DNA of 10,383 nucleotides from JAVBMB01 sp031552995 (GTDB lineage Bacteria > Bacillota > Clostridia > Oscillospirales > Butyricicoccaceae). Location of the stretch: contig JAVBMB010000066.1 of assembly GCA_031552995.1 (NCBI GenBank), forward strand, positions 1-10,383, in the 5' to 3' direction. The translations under genes and the position numbers were made by a program. The notes under the pieces were generated by a model. That model saw only the letters and a program-made list of their open reading frames with translations, did no database searches and had not been told where the DNA came from. Position 1 is the first letter of the stretch. Each line of letters begins with the position of its first letter. Of this stretch, positions 1-6,317 are shown one piece after another.

Positions 1-744
1 CAGGAGCGGCTTGAGCGCGAGTATAACCTCGATTTGATAACAACCGCGCCGAGTGTTGTGTACAAGCTGAAGCTGGTGAACGGCGAAGAGCGGGTGATTG
101 ACAATCCGCTTAATTTTCCATCCTCGGGTGATATTGAATACGCGGAGGAGCCGATTGTAAAAGCCAGCATAATAACTCCGTCGGAATACGTCGGTAACAT
201 TATGGAGCTTTGTCAGAACAGGCGCGGCGAATATAAGGATATGAAGTATATCGACACAGGCAGGGTGGAGCTGCATTATCATCTGCCGCTGAACGAAATA
301 ATTTATGATTTCTTCGATGCGCTCAAGTCGCGCACGCGCGGATATGCCTCACTTGATTATGAACTGCTTGGCTATGAGCGCAGCAACCTTGTAAAGCTTG
401 ATATACTGCTAAACGGCGATGTCGTTGACGCGCTGTCGTTCATAGTCCACACCGAAAAGGCGTATGAGCGCGGACGCAGGATAGCCGAAAAGCTGAAAGA
501 AAACATACCGCGCCAGCAGTTTGAGGTTCCTGTGCAGGCGGCGGTCGGCGGCAAGGTTATCGCCAGAGAGACAGTCAAGGCTCTGCGCAAGGACGTGCTG
601 GCAAAGTGTTACGGCGGTGACATCACCAGAAAGAAAAAGCTTCTTGAAAAGCAAAAAGAGGGCAAAAAGCGCATGAGAAGCCTGGGCTCGGTTGAGGTGC
701 CGCAGGAGGCGTTTATGGCGGTGCTGAGGCTGGATGAGGATTAA
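1..744 (+). CDS. lepA: Elongation factor 4 (LepA), C-terminal part; 5' end outside window
   Basis: This is the last 247 codons of LepA (EF-4), a ribosome-binding translational GTPase that can back-translocate ribosomes and affects ribosome biogenesis and translation under stress. The frame is open from base 1, so the first bases are coding and an ATG inside it is not the start. The residues at the left edge (QERLEREYNLDLITTAPSVV) are a LepA signature. The end carries the basic LepA C-terminal domain, including YGGDITRKKKLLEKQKEGKKR, and the family-typical close PQEAFMAVL. The GTPase domain lies upstream of the window. The full protein is normally about 600 residues, so this is roughly the last 40%. 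It ends 43 bases before the phosphatase gene and lies just upstream of hemW, a common Firmicute arrangement. Identification is secure. Confidence 0.97.
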   Translation, partial: QERLEREYNLDLITTAPSVVYKLKLVNGEERVIDNPLNFPSSGDIEYAEEPIVKASIITPSEYVGNIMELCQNRRGEYKDMKYIDTGRVELHYHLPLNEIIYDFFDALKSRTRGYASLDYELLGYERSNLVKLDILLNGDVVDALSFIVHTEKAYERGRRIAEKLKENIPRQQFEVPVQAAVGGKVIARETVKALRKDVLAKCYGGDITRKKKLLEKQKEGKKRMRSLGSVEVPQEAFMAVLRLDED

Positions 745-787
745 TGCCATATATTACAATAAAATTATACACAAGTGAGAAGCAAGC

Positions 788-1483
788 ATGACAAGACGAT
801 ACTGTTTTGAACATATGATGAACATGAGAGACCTTGGCGGGTATCCGGCCGAAAACGGAGGTGTGACAAAGTTCGGGCGTATTTTGCGCAGCGACGTGCC
901 GGCTAGGCTGCTGGGTCAGGAGCTTGAACGGGTCAAGGCAATTGGAGTTACCACAATTATTGACCTGCGTCACGGCGTGGAAATTGAGCGTACGCCGTGC
1001 GCCTTTGCCGGCGCAGACGGGTTTATTTATCACCGCTGCCCGCTGATTGGAAGCACATTTGTGCCGGATGCCGAGGAGGATGTAGGTAAGTTTTATGTGG
1101 ATATGGCCGGGAATACAGAGGCGATGGCCGGTGTAATGCGTATTATTGCGGCTGCGCCCGGCGGTGTACTGTTTCACTGCACGGCGGGGAAAGACCGCAC
1201 GGGTGTTGTTGCGGCGCTTCTGTTGATGCTTGCGGGCGTAAGGGATGTTGATATTATCGCAGATTATCAGGTTACGGAGACATATATCCGAGAGATGACC
1301 GAGAAAGCGAAGCAAAACGGGCAAATGCTGGCTGCGTGGATGGGGCGTTCGCGGCCGATGTATATCGAAAGCTTTTTGAATGGATTCAGAGAGAGGTTTA
1401 CATCAATTGCCGACTATATGAAGCTGCTTGGTATAAATGACAACGGGGTATCGGCCATAAAGAACAAGCTTACCGGGGAATAG
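788..1483 (+). CDS. Tyrosine / dual-specificity-type protein phosphatase
   Basis: A 231-residue cytoplasmic phosphatase of the bacterial Y_phosphatase3 (tyrosine phosphatase-like) family. The N-terminal family motif MRDLGGYP is at residues 13–20. The P-loop HCTAGKDRTG is at 130–139, with C131 as the expected nucleophile and R137 as the phosphate-binding arginine. The CxxGKDR form is shared by protein tyrosine and some phosphoinositide phosphatases, so the true substrate cannot be read from sequence. No signal peptide or membrane segment is visible. The ATG at 788 follows a weak purine-rich site (GTGAGA). An alternative start at M10 or M11 would still keep the RDLGGY motif. It sits between lepA and hemW, probably in the same transcript. 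I see no link to lysine metabolism. Confidence 0.85.
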   Translation: MTRRYCFEHMMNMRDLGGYPAENGGVTKFGRILRSDVPARLLGQELERVKAIGVTTIIDLRHGVEIERTPCAFAGADGFIYHRCPLIGSTFVPDAEEDVGKFYVDMAGNTEAMAGVMRIIAAAPGGVLFHCTAGKDRTGVVAALLLMLAGVRDVDIIADYQVTETYIREMTEKAKQNGQMLAAWMGRSRPMYIESFLNGFRERFTSIADYMKLLGINDNGVSAIKNKLTGE

Positions 1484-1556
1484 AGACGCGATAATACATC
1501 CGGTGAGTTCGTTTTTTGTCTTGTAATTTATCGCAAATATCTGCTAGAGGATTGCT

Positions 1557-2699
1557 ATGGAAACACTTGGGGTGTATATACACATACCGTTTTGCAGACA
1601 GAAATGCCTGTATTGCGATTTTTATTCTCTTTCTGACTGCAAAGAAGCGCTGATGGACGGTTATCTTGACGCGCTTATTTTGCAGATTAGGGAGTTTTTT
1701 GCGAGCTCCGGCAGGGACATCGTTGACACTGTCTATATCGGCGGCGGAACGCCGTCTGTTTTTGGCAGAAAGCGGCTGATTAGGCTTGTAAAAGAGCTGA
1801 ACAAATGTGCGAGCATAAGCAGACAGGCAGAGATAACGGTTGAAGTAAATCCGGAAAGCGTGACACTGGATTTAATGTCCGCGTTGCGGCACGTCGGGGT
1901 GAACCGCATTTCAATGGGCGTGCAGTCGGCGGATGACGAACAGCTGAAGGCGCTTGGCAGGCTTCATACATTCGCCCAGGCAGCAAACGCCGTGCAGGTT
2001 ATCCGTAAAAATTGTACAGAGAATATTTCGCTGGACTTGATGTACGGCCTGCCCGGGCAGACGCTTGACAGCTGGCAGGCCTCGCTGAGCAGCGCGGCCG
2101 GCTTGAGGCCGCTTCACATCTCGTTTTACGGCCTTAAAATTGAGGAGGGGACTCCTTTTTCCAAACTGCTGCCGGGCGATTTGCCCGATGACGACAGACA
2201 GGCTGAGATGTATCTGCTGGCCGTCGAGTTTCTGGCTCAGAGCGGCTATAAGCAGTATGAGATATCAAATGCGGCGATGCCGGGATGGCATTCACGCCAC
2301 AACAGCAAGTACTGGGATTTGTCGCAGTATATCGGGTTTGGGTGTGGCGCGTCCAGCTTCTACGGCGGCAAGCGCTTTTCGGCCGTAAAGGATATTGAGA
2401 AGTACGTAAAAGCGGTCAAGAGCATGGGGAGTATCATTGCAGAGTCTGAGGAAGAGGCGTTTTTTGACAGGGCGGGCGAATACATAATGCTGAGGCTGAG
2501 GACGAATGCCGGGCTTGACAGCTACGAGACAGCGACAAGGTTCGGTGTTGACTTTTCGCCTTTTCAGCGCAGGCTGGAAAAATATGTACCGACCGGACAT
2601 GCCGCTTGCAGCGGCGGAGTATGGCGGCTGACACCGAGCGGAATGCTGATTTCGAACACAGTCATAGTGGATGTGCTTGACGGCTGTTCCGTATTTTAG
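1557..2699 (+). CDS. hemW: Radical SAM protein HemW (heme chaperone family, formerly HemN-like)
   Basis: A 380-residue radical SAM protein. The cluster motif CxxxCxxC is at C13, C17 and C20 in the context YIHIPFCRQKCLYCDF, and the SAM-binding GGGTP motif is at 62–66. The HNxxYW motif (HNSKYW, residues 248–253) is the mark of HemW, which binds heme. True coproporphyrinogen dehydrogenase HemN has a further cysteine after the CxxxCxxC motif; here that position is F22, as in HemW. The family is thought to deliver heme to respiratory proteins, and it has often been misannotated as oxygen-independent coproporphyrinogen III oxidase. Length is normal for the family. The start at 1557 is supported by AGAGG six bases upstream. 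Position after lepA is typical of Firmicutes. The substrate in a fermenter is uncertain. Confidence 0.93.
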   Translation: METLGVYIHIPFCRQKCLYCDFYSLSDCKEALMDGYLDALILQIREFFASSGRDIVDTVYIGGGTPSVFGRKRLIRLVKELNKCASISRQAEITVEVNPESVTLDLMSALRHVGVNRISMGVQSADDEQLKALGRLHTFAQAANAVQVIRKNCTENISLDLMYGLPGQTLDSWQASLSSAAGLRPLHISFYGLKIEEGTPFSKLLPGDLPDDDRQAEMYLLAVEFLAQSGYKQYEISNAAMPGWHSRHNSKYWDLSQYIGFGCGASSFYGGKRFSAVKDIEKYVKAVKSMGSIIAESEEEAFFDRAGEYIMLRLRTNAGLDSYETATRFGVDFSPFQRRLEKYVPTGHAACSGGVWRLTPSGMLISNTVIVDVLDGCSVF

Positions 2700-2710
2700 C
2701 CGGAGGGTTT

Positions 2711-2914
2711 ATGGTTTTTGTAAAGTGGTTTGTCAGGGTGTTCGCATTTGTCGCCTGCGTTGTGCTTTGTAATCTTGGCGCATTGATTAAGGCTCAGCCG
2801 GCAGAAAAGGGACAGGGTTATTTTGACAACCGTAAAAATCTTGTAAGGCATCTTGTGTTTTCGGCTGTGGGGATATGGCTGGGCATACTCTTTATGTTTT
2901 TCAGCTGGCGCTGA
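2711..2914 (+). CDS. Small two-helix membrane protein, function unknown
   Basis: A 67-residue protein with two hydrophobic stretches, about residues 4–27 and 48–65. Between them is a short polar loop containing QPAEKGQGYFDNRKNLVRH. This predicts an integral membrane hairpin with no enzymatic motif. I do not recognise a family. The gene looks real: a GGAGG ribosome binding site stands six bases before the ATG, the reading frame fits the 11-base gaps to hemW and to kamB, and its composition matches the hydrophobic segments of a membrane protein. It is presumably co-transcribed with hemW and kamB/kamC. Nothing in the sequence says whether its role relates to lysine use, to heme or to neither. 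Confidence 0.7.
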   Translation: MVFVKWFVRVFAFVACVVLCNLGALIKAQPAEKGQGYFDNRKNLVRHLVFSAVGIWLGILFMFFSWR

Positions 2915-2925
2915 CGGGGTGAGAA

Positions 2926-3924
2926 ATGATTGATTTTAATGCGCTGCTTGGCGGCTACGGCTCGGTTTCGATTATAGGAATGTGCAAAAATGCCGGAAAG
3001 ACGACTGTTCTAAACCGGATGACAGGGGATTTCACACGCGGAGGGATCAGGCTTGGGCTGACGTCAATCGGGCGAGACGGCGAGGCGACCGACCTTGTGA
3101 CCGGCACGGACAAGCCGAGTATTTATGTGCCGTGCGGTACGCTGATTGCGACCGCTGCGGGGCTTCTTGCACACTGTGATATTACCCGGGAAATACTGAT
3201 AAATACAGGGATTCCGACGCCGATAGGCGATGTTATTGTGCTTCGCGCGCTTAGCGACGGAAATGTGCAGATTGCGGGGCCTTCGATGGTCGATCAGCTT
3301 GTCACGGTCTCGGAGTTATTTAACGGCCTTGGAGCGGAAAAAGTGATAATAGATGGCGCTATCAGCCGAAAAACGCTTTGTTCACGAGCTGTCAGCGAGG
3401 CGACTGTGCTGTGCGCCGGGGCATCTTGCGGAAAAAATATGCAGGCTGTTGCCGAGGATACGGCACATCATTGCCGGATGCTAAGACTTCCGGAGCTGAA
3501 CGACAAACGGCCGGTTTCAATGGGCGTGACAGGCAGAATTACTATTTTTACCGGCGAGGCTGCCAGTGCGGCTGACGGGGCGACGCTTGCCGAATCGCTG
3601 AGAACGCTGCCGGATGCCGACCTGGTTTTTTTTGACGGAGCGCTTAGTGATCATGTGATAAAGTCACTGATAACATCAGGTGTAAAGCTGAAAGGCATTA
3701 CGTTCGCCGTGCGTGATGCCAGCCGGATATTGCTGTCGAAACGAACAGCGCAGCGTCTGGAAATCAGCGGGGCGAAGCTTCGAGTGCTGGAAAATGTTAA
3801 CCTTACCGCCGTGGCGATAAATCCGTTCTCGGCCTATGGCTACAGCTTTGATAAAGAAGCGTTTTTTGAAGTGATGAGCGGCGTTTTAGATTTGCCGGTA
3901 ATCAATGTGGAGGATGAGCAGTGA
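2926..3924 (+). CDS. kamB: Lysine 5,6-aminomutase reactivase subunit KamB
   Basis: A 332-residue cytoplasmic P-loop protein. The Walker A-like motif GMCKNAGKTT lies at residues 18–27 in an N-terminal nucleotide-binding segment (SIIGMCKNAGKTTVLNRM). The rest has no catalytic motif I recognise. It is assigned as KamB because it directly precedes and overlaps a MutS-like kamC and sits beside the lysine-fermentation genes, as in other kam clusters. Adenosylcobalamin aminomutases inactivate by losing the adenosyl group, and the KamB–KamC pair is thought to swap damaged cofactor using ATP. That role is family knowledge and is not shown here. The start ATG at 2926 is preceded by GGGGTGAG, a close and mediocre site. 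The stop overlaps the GTG start of kamC, which suggests translational coupling and a stoichiometric complex. Confidence 0.82.
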   Translation: MIDFNALLGGYGSVSIIGMCKNAGKTTVLNRMTGDFTRGGIRLGLTSIGRDGEATDLVTGTDKPSIYVPCGTLIATAAGLLAHCDITREILINTGIPTPIGDVIVLRALSDGNVQIAGPSMVDQLVTVSELFNGLGAEKVIIDGAISRKTLCSRAVSEATVLCAGASCGKNMQAVAEDTAHHCRMLRLPELNDKRPVSMGVTGRITIFTGEAASAADGATLAESLRTLPDADLVFFDGALSDHVIKSLITSGVKLKGITFAVRDASRILLSKRTAQRLEISGAKLRVLENVNLTAVAINPFSAYGYSFDKEAFFEVMSGVLDLPVINVEDEQ

Positions 3925-5381
3925 TTGATATCAGTTACGGACAAAAAGAAAATATCGGATTCAAATATGTTGTTGATCTGCTTGAGCCCTGTTCTGCTTA
4001 CGGCGCCGACCGCGTGCGCAAGCTTAAGCCTTTTGCGCCTGGTGCGGTCAATAGGCTTGAGGAGGCGTTCGACAATATTGCGGCTACAATTGTACTTTTC
4101 GCGGGCTTTGAGGATTGTTTTGTCAGGCTGGAGCGCGTGATGAGGCAGGTCAAGGATATCCGAAAATCGTTAAATCACTGCATGATTGGGGTATTGGGCG
4201 AGGTTGAGTTGTTTGAGATTAAGCGTTATTTGCTTCAGCTTGAAGAGATATATCCTATTTTTGCGGCGCTGAATGAGAATGGCAAGTACAGCGGTATAAG
4301 CTTTGAGGCTACAGTGAAAGCGCTTGAGCTTCTTGACCCCGAGGGGAACGGTATCGCGACATTTTTTATCAGCGGAAGGTATTCTGCAAAGCTGACGGCG
4401 ATACGCGCGGACAAACGCGAAATTGAGGAGCGCATCCGCCGCGAAAGCATAAAAGAGGAAAAGGCGAAGCTTATGGCGCACCGCCTAGAACTTGCTGCCG
4501 CAGAGGAGGAAGAAGAGGCGCTTGTAAGGAAGGATTTATCTGTAAAGCTAAGAGACTTTATCCCTGCTTTGTTACACAATGCGGAGGCTATTGGCGAGCT
4601 TGATTTAACAATTCAAAAGGCAAAACTGGCGAAGCGGTTCAACGCGTGCAGACCGGTGATTACAAGCGGCTGCGTTGAGTTTGAAGAGATGATTAATCCG
4701 CAGGTCTGCGCCGTGCTTGAGAGGCAAGACAAGAGCTTTACACCGGTGTCTTTAAGGCTTGAAACCGGTGTGACGGTGATAACCGGAGCCAACATGGGCG
4801 GAAAAAGCGTGGCGCTTAAGACAGCCGCGCTGAATGCTTTGCTTGTGCAGTATGGATTTTTTGCATTTGCAAGGCTTGCGAGAACCGTGCTTTTTGATTC
4901 GGTTAATATTATCAGTGAGGATCTTGAAAACACAGACAGGGGACTGTCGAGCTTCGGTGGAGAGATTGTAAGGTTTAATGAGGCCGTCAAAGCTATGAAC
5001 GACGGGTTTTCGCTTCTGCTGATGGATGAGTTTGCGCGAGGGACCAACCCCGATGAGGGAGCTGCTATTGCACGCGCAGTGGTTCAGTTTTTGAAAGATA
5101 AGGACGTTATTGCCTGTATGACCACCCACTATGACGGTATTGCGTCACAGGCGACGGCACACTATCAGGTTATGGGGCTGAAAGGGCTTGATATTGCCGG
5201 GATGATGAATGAGATGGCGGGGCTTGGAGGCGAAGACAGTGTTGGGCTGATAGCGAAACATATGAATTATGGGCTATATAGAGTGACGGGGGTTGAGCCG
5301 CCGCCACGGGATGCGCTGAACATATGCAGACTGCTTGGTGTGGAAGGCGAGATTTTGAACCTTGCCGAAAATAATTATTGA
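3921..5381 (+). CDS. kamC: Lysine 5,6-aminomutase reactivase ATPase KamC (MutS-family)
   Basis: A 486-residue protein with a MutS-type ATPase domain in its C-terminal half. Walker A is GANMGGKS (289–296), the MutS-like signature segment is SSFGGE (343–348), Walker B is LLLMDE followed by FARGTNPDEG (365–380), and the H-loop is TTH (401–403). The N-terminal half is mostly helical, with a charged coiled-coil-like stretch at about 163–203 that recalls the MutS lever/clamp region. It is much shorter than MutS (about 850 residues) and lacks the mismatch-recognition domain, so a DNA repair role is unlikely. Together with kamB it is assigned as the ATP-driven reactivase of lysine 5,6-aminomutase. 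The start is GTG at 3921, overlapping the kamB stop as GTGA, with GGAGG at 3909–3913. An uncharacterised MutS-like protein is the alternative reading, but context argues against it. Confidence 0.85.
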   Translation: MIDISYGQKENIGFKYVVDLLEPCSAYGADRVRKLKPFAPGAVNRLEEAFDNIAATIVLFAGFEDCFVRLERVMRQVKDIRKSLNHCMIGVLGEVELFEIKRYLLQLEEIYPIFAALNENGKYSGISFEATVKALELLDPEGNGIATFFISGRYSAKLTAIRADKREIEERIRRESIKEEKAKLMAHRLELAAAEEEEEALVRKDLSVKLRDFIPALLHNAEAIGELDLTIQKAKLAKRFNACRPVITSGCVEFEEMINPQVCAVLERQDKSFTPVSLRLETGVTVITGANMGGKSVALKTAALNALLVQYGFFAFARLARTVLFDSVNIISEDLENTDRGLSSFGGEIVRFNEAVKAMNDGFSLLLMDEFARGTNPDEGAAIARAVVQFLKDKDVIACMTTHYDGIASQATAHYQVMGLKGLDIAGMMNEMAGLGGEDSVGLIAKHMNYGLYRVTGVEPPPRDALNICRLLGVEGEILNLAENNY

Positions 5382-5406
5382 CTTTTTACATTTGAGGCGC
5401 TATTAT
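5378..5406 (+). promoter_or_regulatory. Predicted sigma-A-type promoter of the lysine fermentation operon
   Basis: TTGACT at 5378–5383 and TATTAT at 5401–5406 are separated by exactly 17 bases, close to the TTGACA/TATAAT consensus. The -35 box overlaps the kamC stop codon. Transcription would begin near A5413, giving a leader of about 450 nucleotides before kal that includes the whole lysine riboswitch. A TACAAT at 5494–5499 could be another -10 box, but it has no good -35 at the right distance. Predicted by eye only. Confidence 0.6.
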
Positions 5407-5529
5407 TATTGTAGATAAGTGGGTGATGAGTGCATTAGGCGATTTTCTTGATTTGTCTATTCTGCTTACTTAGCCGGATTTACTGTGTTCTATTACAATA
5501 ATTCTGTGAGTTGCGTCAACTGAATATTA

Positions 5530-5694
5530 CAAGATAGAGGTTGCGAAAAATAAGGTAAACTTGTCTGCCAAGGGTAGGCCGCCCAAGGACGAGCGGAATG
5601 TATTTTTTGCCGAAAGAAATCGCATGGCCGATGTGTATTTCTTGGTGGCTGTGCCTAGTGCGCTTCCACTGTCATGGTGACATGAAGCGCTATT
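5530..5694 (+). ncRNA. Lysine riboswitch (L box) aptamer
   Basis: The conserved opening GATAGAGGTTGCG (5533–5545) matches the start of lysine riboswitches. GCCGAA at 5609–5614 is followed by the stem AAGAAAT/ATTTCTT (5614–5620 with 5637–5643), then GGTGGCTGTGC (5644–5654). A short hairpin AGTG/CACT (5657–5660 with 5667–5670) follows, then CTGTCATG, a GTGA loop and CATGA (5669–5685). The closing GCGCTAT (5687–5693) contains the 3' strand of P1, where GATAG (5533–5537) pairs with CTATT (5690–5694). The order of these parts matches my memory of the B. subtilis lysC L box. The long intergenic space and the lysine-catabolic genes downstream fit lysine sensing. The exact P2 pairing was not resolved by hand. 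Confidence 0.9.
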
Positions 5695-5785
5695 GACGTA
5701 GGGTATATGCCTTTATGTCAATAGTGTATTTTGTTTTTTGGCATACGGCGCGCCAGCGCCGAAGCTGCCTGCCGTGAAGCGCTAT
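5683..5785 (+). repeat. Direct repeat TGAAGCGCTAT (two copies) spanning aptamer end and T2
   Basis: TGAAGCGCTAT occurs at 5683–5693, at the P5/P1 junction of the aptamer, and again at 5775–5785, at the base of terminator T2. The complementary heptamer GCGCTTC also occurs twice, at 5660–5666 in the aptamer and at 5809–5815 in T2. Both copies of one can therefore in principle pair with both copies of the other. This may be a built-in switch or a trace of local duplication of leader sequence. Confidence 0.7.
5690..5739 (+). terminator. Terminator T1, the riboswitch expression platform
   Basis: CTATTGACGTA (5690–5700) pairs with TATGTCAATAG (5714–5724) as an 11-bp stem with one G·U pair, followed by a U-rich tract through 5739 that includes six consecutive T's. 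The first five bases of the 5' arm are the 3' strand of aptamer helix P1, so the two structures exclude each other. Lysine-stabilised P1 should break this terminator, and lysine-free RNA should form it. That arrangement predicts activation by lysine. The stem is rather A/U-rich, so termination may be partial. Confidence 0.75.
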
Positions 5786-5827
5786 CGGGATGATTTGGGT
5801 CATCTCGGGCGCTTCTTTGTTTTTTTG
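5776..5827 (+). terminator. Terminator T2, second strong hairpin before kal
   Basis: GAAGCGC (5776–5782) pairs with GCGCTTC (5809–5815). Inside it, CGGGATGA (5786–5793) pairs with TCATCTCG (5800–5807) with one G·U pair and a six-base loop. A TTTGTTTTTTT tract follows (5816–5826). By eye this is a classical and strong intrinsic terminator. It lies 40 bases before the kal start codon, so transcripts must pass it to express the operon. Its 5' arm begins with a copy of a segment from the aptamer end, which suggests it belongs to the switch and is not an unrelated terminator. Confidence 0.82.
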
Positions 5828-5866
5828 TCATCAATAATACCAATAATAATATGTGGAGGGTTATGC

Positions 5867-6262
5867 ATGGAATCTATTATCAGGATGCGCATGAGTGCGC
5901 ATGACGCTCACTACGGCGGAAATCTTGTTGACGGCGCGAGGATGCTTGGGCTGTTCGGCGATGTCGCAACAGAGCTGCTTATCCGCAATGACGGCGACGA
6001 GGGACTGTTTAAGGCTTATGATATGGTGGAGTTTTTTGCGCCTGTTTTTGCCGGAGACTATATCGAAGCGGTCGGAGAAATCACCCACATCGGTTCTTCA
6101 TCGCGCAAGATGAAGTTTGAGGCGAGGAAGGTTATCGTACCGCGCAACGACATCAACGAATCGGCATGTGATGTGCTGGAAGAGCCTATTGTTGTCTGCC
6201 GCGCGACCGGAACATGCGTTGTGACAAAGGACAAACAGCGCAACAAGGCGAAGGAACTGTAA
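5867..6262 (+). CDS. kal: 3-aminobutyryl-CoA ammonia-lyase
   Basis: A 131-residue cytoplasmic enzyme that removes ammonia from L-3-aminobutyryl-CoA to give crotonyl-CoA, the step linking lysine fermentation to butyrate formation (EC 4.3.1.14). The N-terminal region SIIRMRMSAHDAHYGGNLVDGARML is strongly characteristic of Kal, and the small size fits its hotdog fold. The start is ATG at 5867, six bases after GGAGGG (5855–5860). A longer frame opening with TTG at 5738 would translate terminator T2 and is rejected. It is the first gene after the lysine riboswitch and lies 55 bases before kce. No signal peptide or membrane segment belongs to the true protein. Confidence 0.94.
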   Translation: MESIIRMRMSAHDAHYGGNLVDGARMLGLFGDVATELLIRNDGDEGLFKAYDMVEFFAPVFAGDYIEAVGEITHIGSSSRKMKFEARKVIVPRNDINESACDVLEEPIVVCRATGTCVVTKDKQRNKAKEL

Positions 6263-6317
6263 GAGCGCAGAGCCTGTTGGAATCTATCCGCTGAAAATAA
6301 TTTTGGAGGTTGGTACC

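Noticed and set aside
713..1324. 203-codon open frame on the minus strand
   Set aside because: Antisense to the phosphatase gene, which has intact catalytic motifs; no recognisable product.
1472..1534. Possible terminator between the phosphatase gene and hemW (ACCGG/CCGGT, followed by GTTTTTTG; also GCGATAA/TTATCGC)
   Set aside because: Stems of only 5–7 pairs with loops of more than 20 bases; too weak to call.
5494..5499. TACAAT as an alternative -10 box just before the riboswitch
   Set aside because: No acceptable -35 box 16–18 bases upstream; the TTGACT–17–TATTAT promoter at 5378–5406 is much better, though this one cannot be fully excluded.
5738..5866. A 43-residue hydrophobic N-terminal extension of kal from a TTG codon
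   Set aside because: It would translate terminator T2, lacks a ribosome binding site, and known Kal proteins begin at the ATG at 5867, which has GGAGGG six bases upstream.
6303..6317. TTG start for kce 15 bases upstream of the ATG
   Set aside because: The TTG lies next to and partly within the ribosome binding site GGAGGT; the ATG at 6318 also places H46 and H48 at their usual numbering.
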